A stretch of DNA of 64,000 nt. Source: Acetobacteraceae bacterium (GTDB lineage Bacteria > Pseudomonadota > Alphaproteobacteria > Acetobacterales > Acetobacteraceae). Of the stretch, positions 54,901-63,333 are shown piece after piece. Both the position numbers and the translations under genes were made by a program. Location: assembly GCA_027482245.1 (NCBI GenBank), contig JAIXWG010000064.1:62001-126000 (forward strand). Reading direction: 5' to 3'. Below the pieces are notes generated by a model that saw only the letters and a list, made by a program, of their open reading frames with translations, had not been told where the DNA came from and did not search any database. The stretch's first letter is position 1. Each line of letters starts with the position of its first letter.

Positions 54901-57900
54901 CCACACCCGCCATCCCGAGGGCCAGGTGCTGGAGGTGGCGGAGTTCCGCATCCTCCGCCCGCTGGCGCTGGAGCCCGGCCGGACGCGGGAGGTGCGCAGC
55001 GCGCTGGACGCGGGCGGCGCCTTCCGCCTCGAAAGCCGCCGCCGCCTGTCCGGTGACGCCTGGACCCTGCATGCGGAAGGCGAGGCCCATGCCGTGACGG
55101 CCTCCGCCCTCGCCCTGCCGGGGCGGGAAAGCCTGGCCACGCCAGCGGTGATCGAGGGCATGGCGATCCGTGCCCAGGCCGCCGCCCTCGGCCTGACCTA
55201 TGGCCCGGCCTTCTCGGCCGTGGAACGGGTGGAAGCGGACCGCGCCGGGGGCCGCGCCCTGGTGCGCCTGGCCCTGCCCGATGCGGCGCCGCCCGATGCC
55301 GGCTTCCTGCTGCATCCGAGCCGCCTGGACGGCGCCCTGCAGGGGCTGTTCGGGCTGCTGGACCCGGCCATGCTGCCGCCGGGCACCGGCTTGGCCCCTG
55401 TGCGCATCGGCCGCCTGGTGACGCGGCCCGGCAGCGTGCCGCCGGTGCTGGCGGAGGTGCAGGTGGTGCGACGCGGCGCGCGCTCCGTCACCGCCCGTGC
55501 CGTGCTGCGGGACGCGGCCGGCCAGGCTGTGGCGCGGGTCGAAGGCGCGGTCTTCCAGTTCTTCACCCAGCCCGGCGCCATGGCCGCCGCCGATCCGGCC
55601 TGGCGCATCGCGCTCGCCCCCGCCGCGGAAGGCCCGCCCCCTGTGCCGGCGCTGGCCCCGGCGCTGGAGGCGGCACGGGCGGCGGCGGCCGGCATGGACC
55701 TCACGGAAGCGTCCCTGCTGCTGGAAGCGCATGTGACCGCCGCGGCGCAGGCGATCTACGCCGCCGATCCCGCCCCGGCGGATGCGGCGCCGGAGGCCTC
55801 GCCCTACCAGGCCTTCCTGCGCCGCGCGCTGGTGGAGGATGGGGCGGCGGAGCCCGTGGCGCGTGGCGGCATCCGCCTGCTGCCCGATGCCGCGCTGCCG
55901 CCGGCGGCGGTGATCTGGCGCTCCGTCCTGGCGGAACAGCCGGGCCTCGCCCTCGACCTCGCCTGGATCGCGGAAGCGGCGGAGCATCTGCCGGAGGCGC
56001 TGCGGGGCCAGCGGCAGAACCCCGTGCCGCCCCCCGCGCAGGGCCTGGCGATGGCGCAGCTGGCGGAAGCCCTGGCCGCCGCGGTCGGCGCCCTGGCAGC
56101 CGCCTGGCCGGAGACGCGGCCGCTCCGCATCCTGGAGGTGGGCACGGCGGGCGGCGTGCTGGCACGGCGTGTCCTGGCGCGGCTGGCGCCGCTCGGCCGG
56201 GCGCTGGTCTATGTCGCGGCCGGAGACAGCCATGTGGCGCTGCCCGAATTGCCGGCCGGGCTGCCGGCGGGCAGCGCCCTGAGTTCGGCGGTGTGGGACC
56301 CGCTGTCGGGCGCCACGCCGCCGCAGGTCGCGGACCTCGTCATCGGCCTGGCGCCGGCCGCCCGCGCGCGGGCGGGCATCGCCATGGCGGCGGCGCTGCG
56401 CCCGGCACTGGCCGAAGGCGGCGCGCTGCTGCTGGCCGAGCCCCTGCCCGGCCGCGTCTGGACCTTCGTCTGCGGCCAGGACCCGGCCTGGTGGAGCGGC
56501 CTGGGCCCGGACCAGGCCGGATCGGGCGGTGGATCGCTGCCCGATGCCGCCCTGTGGTCGGGCCGCCTGTCGGAAGCGGGGTTCCGCGCCGTCGCCGCCG
56601 AACCGCTGGCTTGCACCCCCTGGCCCGCGCTGCTGCTGGCCGCGGAAGCGCCGCCGCCGCCCGCGGCCGCGCCGCCCGCCCCGCCGCGCACGCTGCTGCT
56701 GGCCGATGCGGCCTCCCTCCCCCTGGCGGATGCCCTGGCGGCCCGGTTGCTGCGCCGTGGCGGCAGCGTGGCGCGGCACGAACTCGGCGCCGCGATCGCC
56801 CCCGCCGCGCTGCGCGGCGCCCGCCTGCTGGCCTGCGCCAGCCCCGACGCCGCCGCGCTGCCCGCCACGCTGGCCGCGGTCACGCGCCTCGCCGAAGCCG
56901 CGCAGGGCCAGGCCGGGGAGTTCATCCTGGTGACCAGCGGCGGCCAGCAGCCCGCGGATGGCCGGCACGCGCCGGAAGCCGCCGCGCTGCTCGGGCTGAT
57001 GCGCGTCCTGGCGAATGAGATGGCGGCGCTGCGCCCGCGCCGGATCGACCTCGCCCCGGGCATGGCGCCCGCGGCCGCGGCCCGCCGGTTGGCCGCCGAA
57101 CTCGATTCACCGACCGCGGAGCCGGAGGTGACCCTCGGCCCCGACCAGCGTCTCGTGCCGCGCCTGCAGCCCGTCGCGGCCGCACCGCCCGCCGGTCCCC
57201 TCACCCTCGGCATCGGTCAGCCGGGGCGGCTTGGCACGCTGCGCTGGGAAGCGGCGCCCCCCCGCATGCCGGGACGCGGAGAGGTGGCGATCGCGGTGGA
57301 GGCCGCAGGCCTGAATTTCCGCGACCTGATGTGGGCGCAGGGCCTGCTGCCGGAGGAGGTGCTGGAAGCCGGCTTCGCGGGCCCGACACTCGGCATGGAA
57401 TGCGCCGGCGTGGTCACCGCCGTCGGCCCTGATGTCGCGATCCGTCCCGGCACGCGCGTCTTCGGCTTCGCCCCCGCGGCGCTGGCCGCCCGCACGGTCA
57501 CGCGGGTGGAGGCGATCGCGCCGCTGCCGGATGGGCTGAGCGCGGCCGAGGCGGCGACCATCCCCGTCGCCTTCCTGACCGCGCTGCACGCGCTGGAATC
57601 CTGCGCCGCGCTGCAGGCCGGGGAGACCGTGCTGATCCATGGCGGCGCGGGCGGCGTGGGCCTGGCCGCGCTGCAGGTGGCGCAGCAGATCGGCGCCCGC
57701 GTGGCCATGACGGCCGGCAGCCCCGCCAAGCGCGCCTTCCTGCGCGCGGCGGGGGCGGAGCTGGTGCTGGACAGCCGCGATCCCGGCTTCGCCGATGCGC
57801 TGCGCGCGCAATGGCCCGACGGCGTGGACGTGGTGCTGAATTCCCTGGCCGGGGAGGCAATGGAGCGCAGCCTGGGGCTGGTGAAGCCCTTCGGGCGCTT

Positions 57901-59356
57901 CGTCGAGCTGGGCAAGCGCGACTACGTCGAGAACCGCCGCGCGCCGGTCCGCCCGCTGCGGCGCAATGCCAGCTACTTCGCGGTCGATGTGGACGAATTG
58001 CCGCGGGCCCGTCCGGGCGTCGCGGCACGGCTGCTCGGCCAGGTGCGCGACCGGCTGCAGGATGGCAGCTTCCTTCCCCTGCCCTACGCGACCTTCGGGC
58101 ATGAGGAGGTGGAGGCGGCGTTCCGCACCCTCCAGGCCTCCGCCCATATCGGCAAGCTGGTCATCCGCCCGCCCGCGGCGCTGCCCGAGGCAGCCCGGCC
58201 CTGGGCGCCGCCGGAGGACGCGACCATCGTCGTCGTCGGCGGCACGCGGGGCTTCGGGCTCGCGACCGCCAAGTGGCTGGCCGCCCGCGGCGCCACGCAC
58301 CTCGCACTCATCGGCCGCCATGGCGCCATCGATGCCGGAGGCGAACCGGCAACGGCGCTGCGCGACCTCGCCGCCCTCGGCGCCCGCGCCGCCATCCATG
58401 CCTGCGACGCCACGGACGCCGAGGCGCTGGCCGCGACGCTCGCGAAGATCCGCGCCGGCCACCCGATCGGCGGCGTGGTGCATGCCGCGGCCGTGCTGGA
58501 CGACGGCGCCGCCACGGCCATGGACGCCGCCCGCTTCCAGCGCGTGCTGGCGCCGAAGCTGCTGGTGGCGGAGCATCTGGACCGGCTGACGGCGGAGGAC
58601 CCGCTGACGCTGTTCCTGATGTTCAGCAGCGCCACCACCGCCTTCGGCAATCCCGGCCAGTCCAACTACGTCGCCGCCAATGCGGCGCTCGAAGCCATCG
58701 CACGCCGGCGCCGCGCGGCGGGCCGCCCCGCCCTGGCCGTGGCCTGGGGGCCCATCACCGATGTCGGCATGCTGGCCGCCGATGCCGGCAAGGCCGCGCG
58801 GCTCAACCAGCGGCTCGGCGTCGCCGCCATGACGGCGGCGGAAGCCCTGGCGACGCTGCCGCCGCTGCTGGCCGGGGGCGATGCCGCGCCGCTCGTCGTG
58901 CGCCTCGGCCCGGCGGAGGGGCGCCTCGCCCTGCCGATCATGCGGGAGCCGATGCTGGCCGCGCTGGCCGGCCCCGCATCGGCCGCGCCGCCGCAGGAGG
59001 ACCTGCGCGCGCATCTCGCCAGCCTGCCGCGGCCGGAGGCGGAGGCGCTGGTGCTGCGCCTGGTGACGGAGGAGATCGCCCGCATCCTCCGCCTGCCGCC
59101 GGAAGGCGTCGGGCCGGATGCGGCGGTGACGGCGCTTGGCCTCGACAGCCTTGGCGCCATGGAACTGCGTGGCGGGCTGGAGCAGCGCCTGGGCATCCAG
59201 GTGGCGCTCACGGCACTCAGCGAGGAGTTGACGGTGGGGGCGCTGGCACGGCAGATCGCCGCTGCAGCCTGTGAGACACCGGATGCGGAGGCGACCATCT
59301 CCACCCTGATGGAGGTCTTCGAGCCCGCCGCCGGGGATATTCGCGCCGCGGAATAG
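51983..59356 (+). CDS. Type I polyketide synthase, KS-AT-DH-(degenerate MT)-ER-KR-ACP (RkpA-like)
   Basis: A 2457-residue single-module reducing PKS. KS: Cys200 in DTACSSSL, with EAHGTGTQVGDP and NIGHLEP. AT: Ser649 in GHSVGEV and FAFHSS at ~754, a malonyl-type pattern. DH: His952 in DHRLGPDAVLP and Asp1116 in LDGALQ. A methyltransferase-like stretch (~1380-1530, RILEVGTAGG) lacks a proper SAM loop. ER: GLNFRDLM (~1776) and IHGGAGGVGLAALQVA (~1885). KR: GGTRGFG (~2084) and the Ser/Tyr/Asn set FSSATTAFGNPGQSNYVAAN. ACP: Ser2389 in GLDSLGAMEL. No thioesterase is present, so release needs a partner, probably the alpha-oxoamine synthase encoded next. All reducing domains look intact, so a saturated, lipid-like chain is expected, likely by iterative use. 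Size, domain set and neighbours resemble Sinorhizobium RkpA, needed for capsular K-antigen. Confidence 0.93.
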   Translation: MTRADRPERTTRPGTTRQGMRSRAGERAATPIAIVGAACRLPGAASLDALWPMLDAGTDAVTSLPPDRFTQAAFLHPRRGEPGRSYTFAAGTIGDARGFDAGAFGISPREAAEMDPQQRLLLEVSAEALEDAGWRPSAIAGQAVGVFIGGSATDYAELRLPDAAGADRYFMTGNALSILSNRLTNVFDLRGPAQTIDTACSSSLVALHAACAALAEGRLESALVGGVQMLLSPFAFGGFSRAGMLSPSGRCRAFDAAADGYVRAEGAVALLLKPLDAALAAGDAVRGVILGSGVNSAGRTIGLSLPNREAQAMLIRRVMAEAGVTPDDLAYFEAHGTGTQVGDPTEAWAIGQAAAAGRAKALPIGSIKTNIGHLEPASGLAGVLKALLVLEHGRVPPTLHQANPNPVIEFGRLNLRVVAQAEALEATAGTPVAGVNSFGFGGTNATVLLAAAPRPAAMSARGRPGPLPPLLLSARSAAALGALAARWQDRLRGADAASVAALARGTARHRDLLPQRLVLRGRDGDALAEAIATWRERPDAATTGATPGTAPAAPGGLCFVFSGNGAQHAGMARGALAQSAAFRRAFAPVDAALAPLLGWSPLAMLRAGVTAEQLAATDIAQPLLFAIQAATLGVLATQGIRPDMVLGHSVGEVAAAHAAGVLDLPAAARLVVARSRHQQRMRGIGRMAALGASAADAAAMIEGLGAAGAGLEIAAFNAPAAVTLAGPAEALAALRSVAEARRHSFIPLDLDFAFHSSAMDPVRDALVADLAGLPATAARVPLVSTVTGEALEGGEADAAYWWRNLRQPVRFEGAVRSALARGARLFVEIGPHPVLQSYLRETFRAASAEALPLATLSRRDVDGLDPFPVIADRLVAAGADPRGGPAFRGPAERRLPLTPFDRKPAWHAPTPETIRLVDPDLDHPLLGFRRGTEPGTWSRLLDTDLEPWLADHRLGPDAVLPASAMLDMALAAAHTRHPEGQVLEVAEFRILRPLALEPGRTREVRSALDAGGAFRLESRRRLSGDAWTLHAEGEAHAVTASALALPGRESLATPAVIEGMAIRAQAAALGLTYGPAFSAVERVEADRAGGRALVRLALPDAAPPDAGFLLHPSRLDGALQGLFGLLDPAMLPPGTGLAPVRIGRLVTRPGSVPPVLAEVQVVRRGARSVTARAVLRDAAGQAVARVEGAVFQFFTQPGAMAAADPAWRIALAPAAEGPPPVPALAPALEAARAAAAGMDLTEASLLLEAHVTAAAQAIYAADPAPADAAPEASPYQAFLRRALVEDGAAEPVARGGIRLLPDAALPPAAVIWRSVLAEQPGLALDLAWIAEAAEHLPEALRGQRQNPVPPPAQGLAMAQLAEALAAAVGALAAAWPETRPLRILEVGTAGGVLARRVLARLAPLGRALVYVAAGDSHVALPELPAGLPAGSALSSAVWDPLSGATPPQVADLVIGLAPAARARAGIAMAAALRPALAEGGALLLAEPLPGRVWTFVCGQDPAWWSGLGPDQAGSGGGSLPDAALWSGRLSEAGFRAVAAEPLACTPWPALLLAAEAPPPPAAAPPAPPRTLLLADAASLPLADALAARLLRRGGSVARHELGAAIAPAALRGARLLACASPDAAALPATLAAVTRLAEAAQGQAGEFILVTSGGQQPADGRHAPEAAALLGLMRVLANEMAALRPRRIDLAPGMAPAAAARRLAAELDSPTAEPEVTLGPDQRLVPRLQPVAAAPPAGPLTLGIGQPGRLGTLRWEAAPPRMPGRGEVAIAVEAAGLNFRDLMWAQGLLPEEVLEAGFAGPTLGMECAGVVTAVGPDVAIRPGTRVFGFAPAALAARTVTRVEAIAPLPDGLSAAEAATIPVAFLTALHALESCAALQAGETVLIHGGAGGVGLAALQVAQQIGARVAMTAGSPAKRAFLRAAGAELVLDSRDPGFADALRAQWPDGVDVVLNSLAGEAMERSLGLVKPFGRFVELGKRDYVENRRAPVRPLRRNASYFAVDVDELPRARPGVAARLLGQVRDRLQDGSFLPLPYATFGHEEVEAAFRTLQASAHIGKLVIRPPAALPEAARPWAPPEDATIVVVGGTRGFGLATAKWLAARGATHLALIGRHGAIDAGGEPATALRDLAALGARAAIHACDATDAEALAATLAKIRAGHPIGGVVHAAAVLDDGAATAMDAARFQRVLAPKLLVAEHLDRLTAEDPLTLFLMFSSATTAFGNPGQSNYVAANAALEAIARRRRAAGRPALAVAWGPITDVGMLAADAGKAARLNQRLGVAAMTAAEALATLPPLLAGGDAAPLVVRLGPAEGRLALPIMREPMLAALAGPASAAPPQEDLRAHLASLPRPEAEALVLRLVTEEIARILRLPPEGVGPDAAVTALGLDSLGAMELRGGLEQRLGIQVALTALSEELTVGALARQIAAAACETPDAEATISTLMEVFEPAAGDIRAAE

Positions 59357-59476
59357 CGGCGGCGCCACCGGGCCTTGGCCCGGCCGTGCAGCATTGGAGT
59401 TCGGCACCCGACCATGGCAGCAACGCCACAGGCTTCCATCGGCCAGCGATCCACCCGCCAGCAGGGCCGCTAGCCC

Positions 59477-60799
59477 ATGGCGAGGGGACACGGATTCGGC
59501 CTGTCCACCGCCGCGCGCCTCGCGCTCGTCCAGCGCCTGGCCCGGCAGCGGGAGGGGCAGGAGCAGCAGGGCACGGCGGATCTGCGCGGCTTCGGCAGCA
59601 TCCCCAACCTGCGGGACTGGGGCCTGGTGCGGGAGGGGATGAGCGCTCTCGGCATCGAGACGCCCTATTTCCGCACCCATGAAGGCCGCGCGGGCGCGCA
59701 CAGCCTGATCGGGAACCGCGACGTCATCAATTTCGGCTCCTACGACTACCTCGGCCTGAACGGCGACAGGCGGCTGCACAACGCGGCGGCGGGGGCGATG
59801 GCGCGCTACGGCATCTCGGCCTCCGCCTCCCGGCTCGTCTCCGGCGAAAGGCCGGTGCATGGCGCGCTGGAAGCGGCGCTGGCGCGGCACTACGGGGCGG
59901 AAGCGGCGCTGGCCTTCGTCAGCGGGCACGCCACCAACGTCACCGTCATCGGCCACCTGATGGGGCCGCGCGACGTCATCATCCACGACGCCGCCATCCA
60001 CAATTCCTGCGTGGAGGGCGCCAAGCTGTCCGGCGCGCGGCGCATCGCCTTCGCCCATAACGATGCGCGCGCGGCGGAGCGGGAACTGGCATCGGCGCGG
60101 CGCAACGCGGCCCGCGCGCTGATCGTCGTCGAAGGCCACTACTCCATGGATGGGGACGTGCCGGACCTCGCCGCCTTCGTCGCCATGGCGCGCAAGCACG
60201 ATGCCTGGCTGATGGTGGATGACGCGCATGGCCTCGGCGTCCTCGGTGCCACCGGCGCCGGCGCCTTCGAGGCCACGGGCATCGATCCCGCGCAGGTGGA
60301 TATCTGGATGGGCACGCTGTCCAAGACGCTCTGCGCCTGCGGCGGCTACATCACCGGGCGGGCCGAGTTGATCGACTGGATGCGGCACACGGTGCCGGGC
60401 TTCGTCTATTCCGTCGGCCTTTCCCCGCCGCTCGCCGCCTCCGCGCTGGCGGCGCTGGAGGTGATGCAGGCGGAGCCCTGGCGGGTGGCGAAGCTGCAGG
60501 CGAATGCGACGCTGCTGCGCGACCTCTGCCGGGCGCGCGGCTTCGATACCGGCGCCTCCGCCGGCCTCGGCATCGTGCCGATCGTGCTGGGCAGTTCGGT
60601 GCGGGCGGCGCGCGTTTCGGCCGCGCTGCTGGAGCGGGGCGTCAACGCGCTGCCCATCACCTTCCCCGCCGTGCCGGAGAAGGCGGCACGGCTGCGCTTC
60701 TTCCTTTCCGCCGAGCATGAGGAGCGGGATCTGCGCGACGCCGTCGCCGCGCTGGTCGCGGCGAATGACGCGCTGCCGCCCGCCGACCTGACGGGGTGA
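59477..60799 (+). CDS. Alpha-oxoamine synthase (AONS/serine palmitoyltransferase family, RkpG-like)
   Basis: A 440-residue PLP enzyme that joins an acyl thioester and an amino acid with loss of CO2, giving an alpha-amino ketone. Motifs are INFGSYDYLGLNGD, GISASASRLVSGERPVHGALE, FVSGHATNVTVI, IVVEGHYSMDGD and LMVDDAHGLGVLG. The PLP lysine is Lys283 in GTLSKTLCACGG. An extra ~45 N-terminal residues precede the core, as in acyl-ACP-using members. No other biotin gene is nearby, so BioF is unlikely. Directly behind a thioesterase-less PKS, it is a good candidate to off-load the chain onto serine, alanine or glycine, like Fum8 in fumonisin synthesis. It overlaps the next gene by GTGA. Confidence 0.9.
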   Translation: MARGHGFGLSTAARLALVQRLARQREGQEQQGTADLRGFGSIPNLRDWGLVREGMSALGIETPYFRTHEGRAGAHSLIGNRDVINFGSYDYLGLNGDRRLHNAAAGAMARYGISASASRLVSGERPVHGALEAALARHYGAEAALAFVSGHATNVTVIGHLMGPRDVIIHDAAIHNSCVEGAKLSGARRIAFAHNDARAAERELASARRNAARALIVVEGHYSMDGDVPDLAAFVAMARKHDAWLMVDDAHGLGVLGATGAGAFEATGIDPAQVDIWMGTLSKTLCACGGYITGRAELIDWMRHTVPGFVYSVGLSPPLAASALAALEVMQAEPWRVAKLQANATLLRDLCRARGFDTGASAGLGIVPIVLGSSVRAARVSAALLERGVNALPITFPAVPEKAARLRFFLSAEHEERDLRDAVAALVAANDALPPADLTG

Positions 60800-61929
60800 C
60801 CGAGGCCCGGCCCGTCCGCAGCCGCGCGGAGCAAGCCGCCTTCCACGCCCTGCCCGCCCGGCTCCGCGGCTGGAGCCCGCGCCTGCTGTGGGAGGAGCGG
60901 CGGATCTTCGATCCTGCCACCAACGGCTTCCTCGCGACGCATGACGTCACGCGCTTCGTCGCCTGGCGCGAAGGCCGCGCCGTCGGTCGCATCGCCGCCT
61001 GCGTGCCGCATGCCGCCGGCGCGCCCGCGACCTTCGGCTTCCTGGCGGTGGAGGAGGATGACGCCGCGCTGCTGGCGCTGCTGGAAGCAGCCCGCGGTGT
61101 AGCGCGCGCCCATGGGCGGGACCGGATGCTCGGCCCGCTCTCCTTCACCATCAACCATGAGGTCGGCGCCCAGGCCGGCTTCTTCGACCGCCCGCTTATG
61201 CTGCGCATGCCCCGCACCCCCGCCTGGCTGCCCGCGGCGCTGGAGGGTGCGGGCCTGGTCCCGGCGAAGGACGTGCTGGCCTGCACGGTCGATCTCGCGG
61301 CTGAACGCCACCGCGCGCGCTTCGCGCGGCTGGCCGCCGCCCGCGGCGCCGACATGGCGCGCCTGTCCATCCGCACCCTGCGTCGCGACGACTTCGCGGC
61401 CGAGGTACGGCTCGTCGCCGCCCTCTTCGACGATGCCTGGGCGGAGAACTGGGGCGCGGTGCCGCTCGACCGGGCGGAGGTCGATGCACTCGCCACCCTG
61501 CTGAAGCCGCTGCTGTGGCGGGGCGAGGTCTTCTTCGCGTGCTGGGATGGCGAACCGGTCGGCCTGCTCTCCCTCGTGCCGAACATCGAGCCAGCCCTGC
61601 CTGCAGACGGCGCCCTGGTGCCCTTCGGCTGGGTGCGGCTGGTGGCGGCGCTGGCGGGCCGCATCCCGGCGGGGGCGGACCATGCGCGCATCCCGATGCT
61701 CGGCATCACGCGGGCCTTCAGGCGGCACCCGGCCTCCGCCCTCGCCATGGGCGCGCTGCTGGATGCGGGGTTCGAACTCGCGGCGCGCCGGGGCTGGCAG
61801 CGCATCGAGATCTCCTGGATCCTCGACGACAACGCGGCGATGCTGAACGCCATGGCGCGGCTGCCCGCGCCGGTCACCGGCCGCTGGCGGCTGTTCTGGA
61901 TGCCCGTTCCGTCACCCACCGTTGGTTGA
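60796..61929 (+). CDS. GNAT-like N-acyltransferase, bacterial ceramide synthase-like
   Basis: A 377-residue protein with two GNAT-like halves. The first holds WEERRIFDPATNGFLATHDVTRFVAWREGRAVGRIAA and MLGPLSFTINHEVGAQAGFFDRPLMLRMPR. The second has VFFACWDGEPVGLLSLVPNI and a C-terminal GWQRIEISWILDDNAAM. The layout 'GP.SF..N.E.G....GF...P' is what I remember from the acyltransferases recently assigned as bacterial ceramide synthases (Caulobacter) and usually annotated as hypothetical GNAT proteins. GTG at 60796 overlaps the oxoamine synthase stop. In context it would N-acylate the amino group made by that enzyme. It sits where rkpI lies in Sinorhizobium, but I am not certain the two are homologous. 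Confidence 0.75.
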   Translation: MTEARPVRSRAEQAAFHALPARLRGWSPRLLWEERRIFDPATNGFLATHDVTRFVAWREGRAVGRIAACVPHAAGAPATFGFLAVEEDDAALLALLEAARGVARAHGRDRMLGPLSFTINHEVGAQAGFFDRPLMLRMPRTPAWLPAALEGAGLVPAKDVLACTVDLAAERHRARFARLAAARGADMARLSIRTLRRDDFAAEVRLVAALFDDAWAENWGAVPLDRAEVDALATLLKPLLWRGEVFFACWDGEPVGLLSLVPNIEPALPADGALVPFGWVRLVAALAGRIPAGADHARIPMLGITRAFRRHPASALAMGALLDAGFELAARRGWQRIEISWILDDNAAMLNAMARLPAPVTGRWRLFWMPVPSPTVG

Positions 61930-61989
61930 AGCGCCGCGACACGGATCGCCCCCGCCACGGCATTGACAGGGACCGCCCCCGTGGTGGCT

Positions 61990-63333
61990 ATGGAACCCAT
62001 GCCACTGTCCGATGCCGCGCCATCGGCCACGATTCGCGGCGGCCTCGCCACGACGGCGGCGCCACCGCGACCCGGGCCGAGGCGCTTCCTGTTTCTCCAG
62101 GGCCCGATCAGCCCCTTCTTCCTGGAAGTCGCCCGCGGCCTCGCCGCCCGCGGCCACGGCATCCACCGCATCAATCTCAGCCTCGGCGACCGGCTGTTCT
62201 GGGGCCGGGTGGAGGGCCAGCCGCCGGCGGTGGACTTCCAGGACCGCCGGGACGCCTGGCCGGCCTTCATCGCCGGCTACCTGGACCGGCACGGCATCAC
62301 GGATGTGCTGCTGCTGGGCGAGCAGCGTGCCTATCACCGCGCCGCCATCGCCGCGGCGGCGGCGCGCGACATCGCCGTGGTGGTGACGGATTTCGGCTAT
62401 TTCCGCCCGGACTGGATCACGCTGGAACGCGATGGCATGGGGGGCGACAGCCGCTTCCCGCGCGACCCCGCCCTGATCCGCGCCATGGCGCCGTCATTCC
62501 CCCCGGCGGACCTGACGGAGCGCCTGCGGGACGATTTTGGCCGCCAGGCCAGTTGGGACGTGATCTACCACCTGGCCAACCTCGCCCCCTGGCCGTTCCG
62601 GCACTACCAGTCCCACCAGCTTCACCACCCGCTGGTCACCTATTGGGGCGTCGCGCGGCGCCTGCTGCGGCGCGGCGCGGAACGGGCGGAAGGCGCCAGG
62701 GCGCTGGCCGCCATCGGGGACAATCCCTTCTGGCTCTTCGCCATGCAGATGGAGACCGATTTCTCCGTCCGCGCCTATTCGCGCTACCCGGACCTCGACA
62801 CCCCCATCGCGGAGACGCTGCGATCCTTCGCCGCGCATGCGCCGGCCGGGGGCCATCTCCTGGTGAAGGTCCATCCCCTCGACCCCTGCATGAAGCGCTG
62901 GGGCGACCGGATCAGCCGAATGGCGGAGGCAGCCAACCTCTCCGGCCGCGTCCACGTGGCCCATAACGGCAATCTGGACGACATGGTGCGGGGGATGCGG
63001 GGTCTCGTCACCATCAACAGCACGGTGGGCCTGAAGGCGGTCGTCTTCGGCAAGCCGGTCAAGGCGCTTGGCACCGCGGTGTGGGACCTGCCAGGGCTCG
63101 CCCACCAGGGGACGCTCGACAGCTTCTGGACCGAGGGCGCGCCGCCCGATCCCGCCTTCCGCGCCGACTTCCTTTCGGTGCTGCAGGCGACGACGCAGCT
63201 GCGCGGCGTCTTCTACGCCGCGGAGGGCCGGGCCATCGCCGTCGCCGCCACGACGGAAGCGCTGCACGCCGACCGCATCGGGGCCTTCCTGCCGCCGGCT
63301 ATTCCGGCCGCGGTGGTGCAGGCTCCGGGCTGA
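61990..63333 (+). CDS. Capsule polysaccharide biosynthesis protein (KpsS/LipB/RkpJ-like)
   Basis: A ~447-residue cytosolic protein of the capsule synthesis (KpsS/LipB) family. It starts RFLFLQGPISPFFLEVARGLAARGH, followed by INLSLGDRLFWG and DVLLLGEQRAYHRAAI. The C-terminal GT-B-like half has LVKVHPLDPCMKRWGDRI, TINSTVGLKAVVFGKPVKALG and DLPGLAHQGTLDSFW. E. coli KpsS transfers the first Kdo onto a lysophosphatidylglycerol anchor, so this protein may prime a glycan on the lipid made by the upstream enzymes. ATG 61990 is preferred; the track start 61963 is a TTG. It overlaps the convergent SDR gene by 35 bp. Confidence 0.88.
   Translation: MEPMPLSDAAPSATIRGGLATTAAPPRPGPRRFLFLQGPISPFFLEVARGLAARGHGIHRINLSLGDRLFWGRVEGQPPAVDFQDRRDAWPAFIAGYLDRHGITDVLLLGEQRAYHRAAIAAAAARDIAVVVTDFGYFRPDWITLERDGMGGDSRFPRDPALIRAMAPSFPPADLTERLRDDFGRQASWDVIYHLANLAPWPFRHYQSHQLHHPLVTYWGVARRLLRRGAERAEGARALAAIGDNPFWLFAMQMETDFSVRAYSRYPDLDTPIAETLRSFAAHAPAGGHLLVKVHPLDPCMKRWGDRISRMAEAANLSGRVHVAHNGNLDDMVRGMRGLVTINSTVGLKAVVFGKPVKALGTAVWDLPGLAHQGTLDSFWTEGAPPDPAFRADFLSVLQATTQLRGVFYAAEGRAIAVAATTEALHADRIGAFLPPAIPAAVVQAPG

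Noticed and set aside
52517-56968. 1483-codon open frame antisense to the PKS gene
   Set aside because: Shadow of a GC-rich gene with no recognisable domain; the PKS frame has every catalytic motif.
57107-60718. 1203-codon antisense frame over the PKS 3' end and oxoamine synthase
   Set aside because: Crosses two genuine genes and has a low-complexity composition.
59477-60799. BioF (biotin synthesis) for the oxoamine synthase
   Set aside because: No other bio gene nearby, an N-terminal extension is present, and it is placed between a PKS and an N-acyltransferase gene.
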